From Kryptolebias marmoratus (Eukaryota; Chordata; Actinopteri; Cyprinodontiformes; Rivulidae): a stretch of 64,000 bases of DNA. The position numbers and the translations under genes are program-made. Every line of letters begins with the position of its first letter. The first letter of the stretch is position 1. Below, in pieces: positions 45,380-57,243 of this stretch. Location of the stretch: contig NC_051438.1 of assembly GCF_001649575.2 (NCBI RefSeq), positions 6,134,661 to 6,198,660 of the forward strand, read 5' to 3'. A model generated the notes under the pieces. It searched no databases and had not been told where the DNA came from. It saw nothing but the letters and a program-made list of their open reading frames with translations.

Positions 45380-46338
45380 CAGTGGCGGCTGGCCAATTGA
45401 GGGCGCTAGGGCGCCGCCCCACCACTCACATTACCTTGAATAAGACGTAAAAAAAATTAATTAAAAATTAAATAGTAAAATAAAAACATTTCAAAATATA
45501 TGTATATATTTTTTTAGTTGTGTAGGATAAATATTTTATAGTTAATGATAAGTAAAGTTGTTTCATTCTTCGACGTTGTCTGATTGGTGACGTATTTCCG
45601 CTCCGGGGCGCAAAAATCTTTGTCCATAGACTGTCGTTAAAAGTTGTACATGCGCAGTAGCTCCTCTTCAGTACAAGAGATAGGACGGTTCTGGGCGCAC
45701 CTCTCCTGCGCCTAGAGCTGAATGCAGCTGTGTTTCCATTTCACCGCCTCCCGCCGCCGGAGCGTGGGACTCCCGCCATGAGGGCTGACATCACATCCCT
45801 CTGTCATAAAGTTTGCCGGATTGAAAAGTCGAGCCGTGGGTGTGCTGCCTTTTATTCAAAGACAGCAATAAGTTCATTACGTGACTAAGTTACATAAACA
45901 AGGTAATAAATAAGTTCATAGTTAATAATTAGTTTAAGAAAATTTATGCTAAAATCTGTTAGAATGTTTGGTGTTTTGAATTCTAATCGGAGTGAGACAT
46001 CTGATCTTTGTTATATTGTACGTGCAGAATACGTGACGTAGTGAGTGCTCTCACCATAAAACAAGCTTTGACGTATTTTCTCCGGTAAAGTTTTGATAAA
46101 TAAAGGAGAAAACAGGTCTTATAAACGCTAAATGTGTCCTACAGGCTTGTGCCTTGGGGGACCTCCGTCTTTGTAAGTATTGGTGTGTTCAGGAAGCACT
46201 TATGCATATGTTCATTTATATGTAGATTATAATGTTGCTTTTGTTGTTTTAATTCTTGTAAATACATTGGTGTGATACCTTCATGTCTATTTTGGACTTA
46301 CAGCCCCCACCTGGAGAAAACTCCACCAGCCGCCACTG
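45380..46338. mobile_element. hAT-superfamily element (959 bp, non-autonomous)
   Basis: Left end cagtggcggctggcc and right end ccagccgccactg are inverted. Both sides carry the exact 8-bp duplication CTGTGATC (45372-45379 and 46339-46346). The interior has a GC-rich patch (45590-45790) but no transposase frame. Confidence 0.88.
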
Positions 46339-46379
46339 CTGTGATCCATAACATCGTCACCATGACTGTAAAACATCAC

Positions 46380-47400
46380 AATCAAGTACGGTGCCACAAT
46401 GAAGTGACATTCTATGGACACACAAATGTGTTTTATGGTTTCAGACGTGCTTCCGCATTGAAATGGCTTTTTAAGGGTTCCTTTGAAGAGTATTTTTCAA
46501 AACCAGGTTTCAAAGTGAGAAAATCCTTAAATGCCACCATTACGTTCTTGTGTGGACGGCTAAACACAACCTCTTGAAAACGATGGTGTCATAGTCCCAC
46601 CTCTAACCTCACCTCCTACCATAAATGTGATAGAAGTAACAATACTGACAGCTTGATGCATTTGTTCTGCAAACACCAGTTGTTCAACTGCAGCAAAACT
46701 GTCTTATCCTGTCTAACTTCAATGAGCAGACAGTATCAGGATTCCAGCTTTGTTCAGTCTCCACTAACCATTTTATGTTTCAGGATGAGAGCTGAGAGTG
46801 CAGTTTTCGCCATTGGGTTGTGCTGTCTGCTTCTGACAGCACCAGGCACAGCTGTCATCAATTCCACCTGATGACTTCCCATCGTATTTAAGACTGAGCT
46901 GAACCACTACTCTTCCTTGGACCATTAACGCCACCTGGTGGTTAGTCTTGTTTCAGTCCTCCTGTGAACTTCCTCCGTGCTTGTTTGAAAGATTCTCTAT
47001 TGACATCTAGCCTTGTTCATTGGCTCCATCATTAAAGATTCCTTGTGAAGATCCTCTGATGATCCTCTCTGTTGTATACCTCCTAAAACAAGTAAGAAGA
47101 AGTCAGCCCGGCCTACCAACCAGCCCTGTCTACTTGTCTGCTCTCTTAACTCCTTGGTAACAACGCTTACCTTCTATGGACTTCTGGAATCCTCTCTGTC
47201 TCCAGAAACCTGCAAGAAAGAAAAAGGAAAAATAAGACCAATGACCAGTTTCTGGAAGACCTTTCCGTTGCCAACTTGCCTGAAGATCCCTAACCCATGC
47301 TCTGTTCCTTCCGTCACTTTCACAATGAAACTGTTTAACTTACCTCTTCTCAGGATCTTTTAGTGCTCAGCATCACAAGCCCTGGGTTCAAACCTTGTAA
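46380..47400. other. Repeat-derived intergenic stretch
   Basis: 46540-46620 (gtgtggacggctaaacacaa, cccacctctaacctcacctc) is related to the duplicated segment at 21740-21810. 46850-46920 (cagctgtcatcaattccacc...cgtatttaagactgagc) looks like a retroelement promoter. No gene seen. Confidence 0.4.
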
Positions 47401-47420
47401 AAATTTTCCAAGGTTTGGAG

Positions 47421-48358
47421 CAGTGGTGGGCCTTCAGGGCCAGCAAGGCCTTCTCTGCTGGCCTAACATAACCAAGAATCATCATAATTATGATAAAGGT
47501 TAATTGAACTTTTAATTTACTTTCCCTAGATATATAAAAGTTTTCATATTCTCTTTTTGTCATATTATGCTCCTTCCAGTGCTGTTGTTTTTAGGTTAGA
47601 GTTTTTATCTAATCAGAATTCAGCTATCTTATGTTGCCAGGCTGTATGAACTCTGGCCGGGCCTTCAGAATCACTGTACTGAACGGGCAAATACAGTTGA
47701 TAGATAGTTGCGATAGCCAATCAGATCACGAGTTGTGTCAGTAAGGCCCTCTAGCTAGCCTCACGTTGAACGTGACATTTACGCGTCCTGTGATTGGATA
47801 TGGATACTTACGAGTTTGAGCCACGGCAGTGCTATGCAGATCAACAGAGTCACACCCGGGACTGTTAACGGTTAAAAACTTTTTTAACCCACAATGGCCG
47901 AAGGAGAGCAACACATTGAATTGGTTGCTGATATACTGGCAAGGCTGTTTTCCAGATGAACTTTTCAAGAGAAGCTAGATCTCGTTAGAGGAGGACGGCC
48001 GACCCTGAGTTAGCTAACCTGTCCCAGGATGGATTTTGTGTTGAAATAAGTGTTTTGGGGGACACAGCCATTTTGGTGAGTGCAAACATTTTATTTATTT
48101 TATTCTATTTTATTTAGTTTTGACAGTAGCATACCAGATATGTTTTAATTGCTGATGTGGGTTTGTTGATTTTTAAAATGTGCCGGATAATAGCCTATTT
48201 TGTACACAACTGAGGTGATGCAATGCCAAGCAGTGCTTAAGTGTGTTTCTAACTACTCTCCAGGCCTGGTGTTATAAATGCTTGCATAATGAAAGGTATT
48301 TATTGACTAAATTGGACATCACTGAAGGCCTAAGTGTGAAATGCACGGCCTGCCACTG
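47421..48358 (+). mobile_element. hAT element with broken ZMYM1-type transposase start
   Basis: Ends cagtggtgggcc and ggcctgccactg are inverted with one mismatch. Inside, ATG at 47894 opens MAEGEQHIELVADILARLFS and then a stop. One codon later the same frame reads TFQEKLDLVRGGRPT before another stop, a segment I know from the start of hAT transposases annotated as zinc finger MYM-type 1-like. It lacks the rest of the gene, so it is inactive. No clear 8-bp duplication remains. Confidence 0.65.
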
Positions 48359-48779
48359 TGTAAAATATAATGTCAAGGCTGATAAAGCAATAATTTGCCC
48401 TGAACAGAGCAAAACAAAAACACCATAATACACCAAATCTAAGGGCAAACCGGTTTTTATCACTTCACTGAACTGTCAATACAAAAAAAAAATGTTGCAG
48501 AAAAAAACTATAAAAAAACATAAATTTTCAAAAAATGTGAGAATTGAGAATAGTTTTAAAAGACCTGGATTTACCCAGCTGTCCCTCCTGGATAGTCTCC
48601 CTGAAACTGTCTAAAAATTAAACTCAATTTCTACACAAAATATAATGTGTGCAACATCTCATTAACGTAACATTAACACATTAACATTACATTATTAATG
48701 CACATTTTTACCAAAATTAGCTGTTATTCACAATTTGCAGGTTCTCTAGAAACATAACAGGGATCTACTGTATTTCTTT

Positions 48780-48940
48780 TATTAATTCAATTCAAGTCAA
48801 AAATACTTAATAATCCCAAAGGGAAATTAAATATTGTTGTAGCTCACAATCCTGGTTTTGTTAAAGAGTTGTTATAGTTGCTGATGGCAGTGGGCAGAAA
48901 GGATCTCTTATAGAGGTCTATTCCGATGTATATGATGAAT
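48780..48940. repeat. LINE-tail-like interspersed repeat
   Basis: aatacttaataatcccaaag, gggaaattaa and agttgctgatggcagtgggc are phrases of a common fish non-LTR element. Short and decayed. Confidence 0.45.
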
Positions 48941-48954
48941 TTGTAATATAGATT

Positions 48955-49090
48955 ACCGTAACTTACTAAAAAAATAATGATATTTTTATAGATACTGAGC
49001 TAAAATGAAAAACTAAAATTTGGTGTGGTAGTAGCCGAGCATCCTCTCCAGTGCATCCTCTGAGAGCTACACATTGCACAATACTTTTCC
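48955..49090 (+). repeat. Dispersed repeat family, tail fragment
   Basis: tagatactgagctaaaatg, then tttggtgtggtagtagccga. Confidence 0.6.
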
Positions 49091-49099
49091 TTAAAGCTT

Positions 49100-50425
49100 T
49101 AACATCATCTATTGGCATTTTTTAGTTCAGATATATATTATGTTTAGACTTATGCATAATAACTGACAAATAATGAACACAGTTCTATCAAGAAATATGG
49201 CACTGTAACAAGTATTTTTTTGTCAGATTTGTTAAAGAAGTAGGGTAAGTAGTAAGTAGTAATTTAATGCTGTTGGAAGAACAGCAACCATGTTCTACCT
49301 AAGAGCAAGACTGAACTCTGACGAGCACTTAGATATGGAACTGCCATGTTTACACCAGAACTGAATTTCACATCTTTTGCTTCAATTTGGTTTGCTACAG
49401 GGTGGCACATTCATAGCTGACGATGTTAAGGTGTGAAAGGAGGAGACTGACAGCACATCAAATGCAGAAAAACAAAACAGGCAGCAGCGTCTGTCCCTGT
49501 AGTTACAGGTGAAAGGTTCGGTCTGCCACTCTGGCACGTTACCTTCAGAGACGAGCATCACACCAGACTGCAGCAGACCTTCACAGCAGACATTTTGACT
49601 CATGCATGAAAAACAAGTGTACTGAATGACATTAATGATGACAAATTCCTTTAAGTGCCCCAGTAAACCCTGACAGTGAACCAGCATGCTAGACAACACG
49701 ACCCTGCAGCTTTCTGCCTGTTTTTGTAGATTATTTCCTTTTATTTTTGCTGCCTTTTTTTGATGTCTGTGTTGTGAAGTTTCCCATGCTGCGTTATCTT
49801 ATGGAGTTGTTCCTTCATGGTTTCAGTTTTGTGTTCTGCTTTTTCTTAGCACACCTGAGTGGCATCCTGCAAAGCAAGTTCAACATAGCTGAGCTTTCCT
49901 CCTGTGACCTAAAACCTTTCTAAAAAATTACAACAGGTACATATTCCATACTCTATGAGCGATATCAAGGCTGATAAGGTACTAACTAACAATTCAACAT
50001 CACTTCAAACATGACTAGACTATTCCTTTCATTTTTAAATCTTCATCTTCAAAATATCAACAACTGAGACCACAAATATAATATCAACATTTAGTACATG
50101 AGATTTAGCAATCATCTATTAGTCATATGCAATCAGAAATGCTGACATTACTCAGAAGATTATTGAGCATTTTGCTGTAAAAGACAGTTTTCTTCGGTAT
50201 ATTTTTGTCTTACTCCTTACGAAAAGATATAGAAAATAGGTAATTAAGGTAAAAAAAGGAGAAATTTAAGTTGTAATGTTAAAAAAATTAATTACATTTC
50301 CATTTTAAGAAAAATGACAATGACGAGAAACAAAATTGAAATTTTAAAAAAAAAAGGTTAAAACATTTTTTTTAAAGATGAAATAAATAAAGTTATTTCA
50401 AGATTAACAAGAAAATCCATTACCA
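49100..50425. other. Intergenic stretch, no gene seen
   Basis: AT-rich with poly(A) runs near 50345. No exon chain or known element. Confidence 0.4.
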
Positions 50426-50429
50426 AACC

Positions 50430-50565
50430 TGTCACAGTTTGTAGAGGTCAGACCCAGGAATGCAGACCAACAAGAGGAACAAAAATGAAAACTAAAAGAT
50501 TTAATTATCACAGAAATAACACAAACAAAATACTGGTGTGGCAGCAAAAAGAGCTAAATAACAGT
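50430..50565 (-). mobile_element. LTR 3' fragment
   Basis: On the - strand it ends ctgggtctgacctctacaaa then ctgtgaca, with a tttgttcctcttg tract before it, like the 3' ends of the LTRs at 44005-44450 and 56565-57077. Confidence 0.45.
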
Positions 50566-50939
50566 TTTTTTGAAACTTCATCGTTTCATAGGAAAACACA
50601 ATTTACCTGAAAGTGGAAGTGTTTGCACATGAGCAGTCTGGTTGCAGTCAGTCTATAATCTACATTTTTCTAAATCTTTTTCATTTATAATTTAAAGTAA
50701 TGTGTGACAGCAACCCAACTTCATCGTCCGTCCAAACAAATGTTTGGCACTTCGGATGTAACTGCTTTCATGCTCAAAACCAAATTATCTGCTTTTTGTT
50801 AGAGAACAAAAATCACAGCCTTATTTATAAAACATGTAACGTTTTTACAATCAACATGGGAAAATCTATATTGTTTCCAGGAGATCATTCATGTCTGCAT
50901 GGCCTTAGAGAGCTGCCAATGAATCTGACATGCAGGCTT

Positions 50940-51085
50940 TTGTACAATGGGAAGAAAACCGGAGTGCCCAAAGCAAACCAGCACAGGAAGAAGATTCAAA
51001 CTCCACACCAAAATCTCCAGCCTGGAACAGAATTTGTCATTTCTTTGCTGCAAGGCAACAGTGCTAACCAACTATGCCTCTTTCA
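50940..51085 (+). repeat. Old copy of a fish LINE-tail repeat
   Basis: ggagtgcccaaagcaaacc, attcaaactccacacc and gcaaggcaacagtgctaacc are a diverged form of the repeat at 53000-53215. The + strand open frame here is not a gene. Confidence 0.5.
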
Positions 51086-51329
51086 GCCCAGCGTGACAAT
51101 ATTTTGACTTCATCTTATATATTACTTTCAGAACCCCATCATTACACCATTTGCCACCTTAAGCTGTCTTCATTGATTTTACTTCACAGCTGAAGACCCA
51201 CTTCTTTTAAAGGTGTTTTAAGGGTTAATCCACCTGTTATAGGACCCTCTTTTACACTAATTATCACCTACTTTTTACGGCAGAAGGCAAATATTCAATT
51301 GCCTGAGTGTGTGTACATAGGTGTGTTCA

Positions 51330-51625
51330 TCCATTGGCAAAATACCTTATGACCCACTGAAGGGATTATAATAAAATTCTCAGATAGTAATCATTGGATG
51401 TACGACTACACCTGTTTAACGTTTAGACTCAAGATGGTCACAACAGCTAATTGACCTGAGAAAACACAAAAATGGCTAAAACTCAATCAATTTTAGAGAT
51501 ACTGACAAAAGCCAAGAGTGCTCTTCATCACATACTTTGAGTACTAAAAGAACGCCAGAATTGTTTGTTTAAAACTTCATCATGCAGAATGTTAGGCAAT
51601 GTGCATTTCTTCAAGGAATGGTAGT
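51330..51625 (+). repeat. Dispersed repeat family with YY1-like core, full copy
   Basis: Head ggcaaaataccttatgaccc, centre caagatggtcacaacagc, end palindrome gcatttcttcaaggaatgg. Confidence 0.7.
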
Positions 51626-51639
51626 TTTATTATTATTAT

Positions 51640-52995
51640 TATTATTTTTTTTAATAAAGGAGTTTACAGTGTTAATTTTGAAAAGTACTACCTTTAAATA
51701 TTTTTTTTTTACCATTTATTATGTATTATTTTCACAGGCAGAAATAATTTTTTTCTTCAACTTTTAACATTTTACTTTTTTAAGTAGTGTTTTCTTTTGA
51801 AAACTTGTCAACTTTAACAATTTAAAATAATTAGGCAGAGGCAGGACAACACAATACATGACAGCTGTTGGCACACACAAAAACAAAAAAAACATTCTCA
51901 GGTCTGAGGTACCTCTGCAGTACAGGAAAAAAAGAAACCACAAAGTTGTTTATCTCCTTTTTATTTAGTTAAGTTTTTTTTGCAGGTTTAGTTTCAGGTT
52001 AACAAGGCAAGTTGACTAAAAACATAAAAATAAATTAAAGCTCGAGCACTTCTTGAAGGAATGCCTACGGCCCGCTGGCTTTCATGCCAGAGATTTAAAC
52101 TAAGATCATCCATGTAATTATAAGGAACAGAGTTATAACTGTTTTCATCTAACCTCGTAAATAATGTTAAGCATAATGATGTTATGCATTATTGTGAGAT
52201 CTCGCACCTCTGTTAGTGCTGGGAGCAGCAACTACCTCACCAAAGGAGATAGACACCAGCTCCCTGTGACCTTGAACAATAAAGTGGTTAAAGAAAATGG
52301 ATGGATGGGTAAATTTATATTAAGTGTAGCAGGACATAAGAAGGGTGCACTTAGTTATCTTCTTTCTTAAGCTCTCATTTTCAGGGGCACCAGATCAAAG
52401 TAATCAATAATAAATAGATTACTTTTATTTATTTACTCTTATTATTTATTCTATTGATCCTGGGGAAGAATTTGATTATAGATGATCTAAATTATGAGAA
52501 TCTTTTCAAACAGGATGTTTGAAATTGAGATCTACATTTTAGGTTTTACACACACACACAAGAAGTTTGAGAATTCAGACTATTTGATACGTTTAGGTCA
52601 AAAGAATGTTAGTAATTCTGCCAAATGGTCAGATTAGTTTGAGGAAAAATCAGATTAAAAGTGAACACTTTGTTTATTAGCTTGTATCATCTTAAATGTC
52701 ATAACCAGACCTAAACATTGCTTTTCTCATAACTAAAAGAGACTTGAGCACCTTACTGTGGTACAGCTGGGCAGCCGTAGACCTTCCCTGGAAATGAAAC
52801 ACTGACATAAGACAAAACAGTGGAGGGGAAAAACAGAAGGGAGCAAGGATAAAGACGATGGGTAAGAAATGAAGAAGTCTTTGCTTCTTTGGGCTTTATC
52901 AAAAGTGATGACATGTCAAATTATCATCAGCCAGTTAGGTTTCTAACACGGTTAGAAGCTGAGGGCTGGGCTGGATTTTCCTGTTCGGAACACGT
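51640..52995. other. Intergenic stretch, no gene seen
   Basis: Contains a LINE-tail piece at 52200-52310 (gggagcagcaactacctcac, ctccctgtgaccttgaacaa, atggatggatgg) and a palindrome-tail fragment of the YY1-core family near 52045-52100. Confidence 0.4.
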
Positions 52996-52999
52996 AATA

Positions 53000-53215
53000 T
53001 CAATCACATTTCTATCCATCCATTCATTTTTACCAGCTTTGTCCTTTTCAGGTTGTGGGGGAGCTGTGCAAGAGGCAGTGGGAGGAAACCAGAGTACCTG
53101 GAATAAACCCCTGCATGCACTGGGAGAACATGCAAACTTCAGACAGAAAGGCTGGGACGGGAACCTGCACCTTTCTTGCTGTGAGGTGACAACCACTGCA
53201 CCACCGTGCCACCCT
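53000..53215 (+). repeat. Fish LINE-tail repeat
   Basis: ggaggaaaccagagtacctg, gggagaacatgcaaacttc, gctgtgaggtgacaaccac and tgcaccaccgtgcc are diagnostic phrases of a very common fish retroposon. The open frames on both strands here are not host genes. Confidence 0.7.
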
Positions 53216-53229
53216 CAGTCACATTTTTT

Positions 53230-55010
53230 TATGTAAAAATAAAAAAAAGAAGATTAAACATTCAATCACCACTGTTATACGATTAAATTATCCAGCTCAC
53301 GGTTCTGTTACCATGATCATTGAACTGTCTTCTAGAATGACAAAGTTTAATCATTAATATATAAATAAACTTTGTTACAACCATTTGACAAATTTTTTTG
53401 ATAAACTGAACACACAAATTTCAACCAATGTCAAAAGATGTCACAATTTAAAATAACTGTTCTCCCCTTCATTTGAGTCCAAAGAGAAGTACAAGAGAGA
53501 AGTAAAGACAATGTTTCTGCAGATTAGATATTCCGTGTATGTGGAAACTCTCTAAGTACCAACTTATTCAGAGCAATACCAGAGAATCTGCAGAGCAGCG
53601 TCACCTTATAGACAAGACAGTTGCTGAGTGGAGGTCAGAGGGTAGAAAAGGGGTTGTTTCACACTGCATACGGTTTGATACCATTAGGGTTTCTTTGTAC
53701 TTCAATGTTATGCTCAAGGAAATCTGCCAACTGGTCAAATTCTGTGATGGATGAGGTTTCAAAACAATGGATACGGTAGCAATGTGATTCACGAGTTTTG
53801 TTAAGGCTAGGGCTTAGTTTTAATGTCATCACTTTCATGCACAAACTGTCTTCTGCAGGGTGAACCAGCAGAGGTAAACTTTCCTTCTTCTTTCCTACTA
53901 CGGTCACCTGAATGAAATATTTGCAGAGCTTTTACACAAGTGCTGTTCAGGCCGTGTGTTTCTGATATATTCTTTGATAAGTACACAGAAAATGCCATTT
54001 TGGATACCTCTCCAGCGATTGAAGAGGATAAACTGTGCTAGAGTCACTTTTGGAAGCTCTTCATTCAAGGCATTCAAGTCTTGCTGCTGTTTCTCAGACA
54101 AATAGAAATGAAGATTTAGGACATCCTCTGCGAAAGTTTGAGGAGAATTTTTTTTTGTCTGGTCAAATTGAGTTCGAGCTTGGTGTTAAAGCAAAAAAAA
54201 AAAAAAAGATTTAGTAATTTGTCTTTACTATAAGCTGCTGAATTAGATTGCACACACCTCTTCCTTTTAAATTGTTGGCATCAAAGACACAACAGAGAAA
54301 AACAAGACTGCAAGTCAAACCACAAGAAGAGAGAGAAAAACAACAGAAGCTAGTTCTTCTGTGTGAGGAAACTTGTCACCATTTGAATAATTTATTACTC
54401 ACGAATTACAAGGACACAAACTGTCAAATTCCTGGTTAGAAATCACATAACTGAACTTTATTTCTTCTTCATGCCTTTGGAATATGTAGTTGACAAACCA
54501 CTGCTGTTTTTGCAACTTATGGCTGTAGTGAAACCTACAGACTCCTGAATGCAGCTGAACTATACACAAATGGTTTCCCTACAGACAAGAAAAGCATGAA
54601 CTATGATGCTGGCCCCACAACTACATTAACATTGGTATTGCTATTTGAATCTTGGGTTCTATAACTTCTTAATGTTGTAGTGCTCTTTCAAACTCTGCGT
54701 TAAAAATTAAACTGACGCTCAACACCACAGAGCTCTGACTAAGGCAACCTTCAATGCTGTTTTGGTGAACGTCATGTAAACTGACTTGGCTGGGCTCACC
54801 GTCAGCTGAGTATTGGGCGGCCACAGTATTCCTCTGGTGGTGCGAAAGCAAACATCTAGGTACAACTGTTTCATAGGTGGACTAACAGTCCTTATAATCT
54901 TATAATGGGTCCAAACAGGCCTACAACAACGACTCAGTTACCTTTTAAAGAACCAGTTCAGGGATCAGAGACACACAACTCCCCTCCTGTGAACATTCAT
55001 GGACTTTCCT
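53230..55010. other. Intergenic stretch, no gene seen
   Basis: Several overlapping short open frames at 53539-54101 on both strands lack splice-site support and similarity that I recognise. Poly(A) at 54191-54206. Confidence 0.4.
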
Positions 55011-55199
55011 GCAAACACACACACACACACCGATGCATTACACTGCCCTCTACTGTCTGGAAACACACACACACATTCTCATACTCATACTTGCCTTTTA
55101 TTTTTTTTCTCTTCCTTCCGTTGTTCCTTATTTAGATTATCTGTTTATATTAGAAATTCTTACGTTGGCTGTTCAGAGGGCCTTGGTACTGTTAGTTAG

Positions 55200-55560
55200 A
55201 GTTCGTTCCTTAGTTTAGTTTAGTCATGTTTAGTTTATCCTAGCATGTCTCATGTTGGCTGTTTAGCGGGCCTTGGTAATGTTAGAACCTTAGTTTAGTT
55301 ATGTTTAGACCTTAGTTAGTAATTGTTATGTCGGCCGTATAGAGGGTCTGGTACCATTTAGAAAGCTCGGTGTCATTAGTTTAGCATTCTCATGTTTTAG
55401 ATTATTTATCCACACTGTACACTTAGTTTAGTTTATCTTGTTTAGCTTTTGTGTTTCATGTTCTGTAACTTTGTCTGTAATTTTGTTCTTGTGTTGTAAA
55501 GCACTTTGAGTCGCCTTGTGCTGAAAAGTGCTATATAAATAAATGTACCTATGTACCTAC
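55200..55560 (+). repeat. Retroposon 3' end with internal tandem units
   Basis: The end gtaaagcactttgagtcgcc...gtgctatataaataaa is a familiar fish LINE/SINE tail. Before it, gttggctgtttagcgggcct-type units repeat about three times (near 55160, 55255 and 55330). Confidence 0.55.
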
Positions 55561-56454
55561 AACTACAATACAGAGCAACTCTTGCTCATGCCTAAAAGCA
55601 AATGTAACACATGTACACAATACTGCACTGAGGACCATGAACACACTGCTGAAATGCACAAACTGGCATTCACCCAAGCACACACGCATCCATCTACGTG
55701 AAATATCACATGCACACTTTGTCTCAGAGACAAAGCCATTCTTCTTGGCTTTAAACAGACATCAACCTGAATCATCGGCGCCCCCAGTGCGCTTCATTGA
55801 CATGGCAGATAGAGCAATAGGGAGAGGACAAGGGTAGCAATCAGGCCGATTAGGAAAGCAGTGTATTCAGAAAGTGGTTGACATCTACAGGGTGACAAAA
55901 GGAGAAGGGGTAGGAAGCAGGCATTGGTGGCTGAGAAGATGCTGTCTTGTCTTGACTTCCCTCTGATACATGAGTTATAAAGTATACTCAACCAGGTGTG
56001 CAAAGACAAGCAAAGTGGAGGATGGGGGAGCTTACTGTACAAGGATGCCATACTGTTTCACCGTCTTGTGTGTAAAGTCAGTGGGATAAAAGCAGAAATG
56101 AGGGAAAGCAGTCTGAAAGAATGACCTGGAGGGGTGGGAGAAAAAAAAAGGAGGCAAAAGTGGGAAACTATTATTATTAAAATAATTATTTATCCACCGT
56201 TATTGTATTTCTCAACACATATCTTTTATCTCAAGCTGTTTTTTCCAGCTGGGCATCACATACTTCAAAATGAATGAATATGGTTAGACAAACACTCAGG
56301 CACAGAAGTATTTGTCAAATGTCAAATGTACAAATGCTCACAGACAGTGTATACGGACAAGAAATTTTGGGCAGTACTAAAAATTACATTTGTAATGTTA
56401 CAATTTGAATCAAGCATTTAAGTAAACATAATTACAAAAAAGCTTAAATAGATG

Positions 56455-56564
56455 CTAGGTTGCAGCGGGATGGACCTTTGTTGCTGGATCGGGTACCCCA
56501 GGATGACGACCTACTCTCCCTCCTCTGTGCTCCACCGGTCCGAGACGGGCTGCTGGGTTCATTC
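56455..56564 (-). mobile_element. Leader and truncated gag start next to the LTR
   Basis: Directly inside the LTR end, the - strand reads MNPAARLGPVEHRGG from about 56562, in the position of the leader and gag start of fish Ty3/Gypsy elements. Only about 110 bases remain, so no functional protein is encoded. Confidence 0.4.
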
Positions 56565-57077
56565 TATCAGGTTTGTAGATGGAGAATTTGGACCCAGTTA
56601 CAGACAACACAGGGAGCTCAAGAAAACTAAGCTTATTCATTAAATTGAACAAAAACAAAAGGCAGACGTGGCAGCAAAACCTCCAAGTACACTTCAGGAT
56701 ACAAGGAGACACGAAGAGAACCAGGCAGTGAATGAAAGCAACAGCAACAAGGAGCCAGCAAGGATGAGATGGAAGTGACTGAATATAAAAGCTGAGGGTG
56801 GGAGGAAGACTGACTGCAGCTGGAGTGACAGGTAATGGTGAACAGGTGAAGTGGGCGTGGCAGGCTGACTCGAAAACTACAGAGGAGATGAACTGAGAGA
56901 AAGTGAATGATGACACAAGGAACACAGAAGGAACAAAGAGCAAAACTATATAAGAACATATAATATTAAACACAGGGAGTAAACTAAAGAAAAGGTTCAC
57001 AGGAAAACATAAAACTTGAAAATCAAATACAGAAGATCCAAAAAAAAACCAAACCTCATAATACCTGAATTCTGACA
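56565..57077 (-). mobile_element. LTR of a fish LTR retrotransposon (5' LTR remnant)
   Basis: On the - strand it begins TGTCAGAATTCAGG and ends ctccatctacaaacctgata, nearly inverted ends. It contains gccacgcccacttcacctg and a promoter-like cagcttttatattcagtc, then internal sequence. The 181-codon open frame across it is not a host gene. Confidence 0.6.
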
Positions 57078-57089
57078 GGATTAAATTTT

Positions 57090-57160
57090 GGTGGTGATCC
57101 AGATCATGATCCGGATTGCACTATTTTTTAATCACGCTGTGGCCTTGGTGGAGGTTTGCC
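57090..57160 (+). repeat. cctccaccaagg-family tail
   Basis: ggtggtgatccagatcatga and ggccttggtggaggtttgcc match 15283-15350. Confidence 0.5.
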
Positions 57161-57179
57161 CTCTCTGTTTTGGTTTAGG

Positions 57180-57180
<1 letters not shown>

Positions 57181-57239
<59 letters not shown>
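57181..57239. repeat. (TG)n microsatellite
   Basis: About 29 perfect TG units. Confidence 0.98.

Positions 57240-57243
<4 letters not shown>

Noticed and set aside
47370..47400. B-box-like gggttcaaacc as a tRNA gene
   Set aside because: No acceptor stem, D arm or anticodon arm can be folded around it.
56455..57000. 181-codon hydrophobic open frame on the - strand
   Set aside because: It coincides with an LTR and its leader; the hydrophobic translation reflects pyrimidine-rich LTR sequence.
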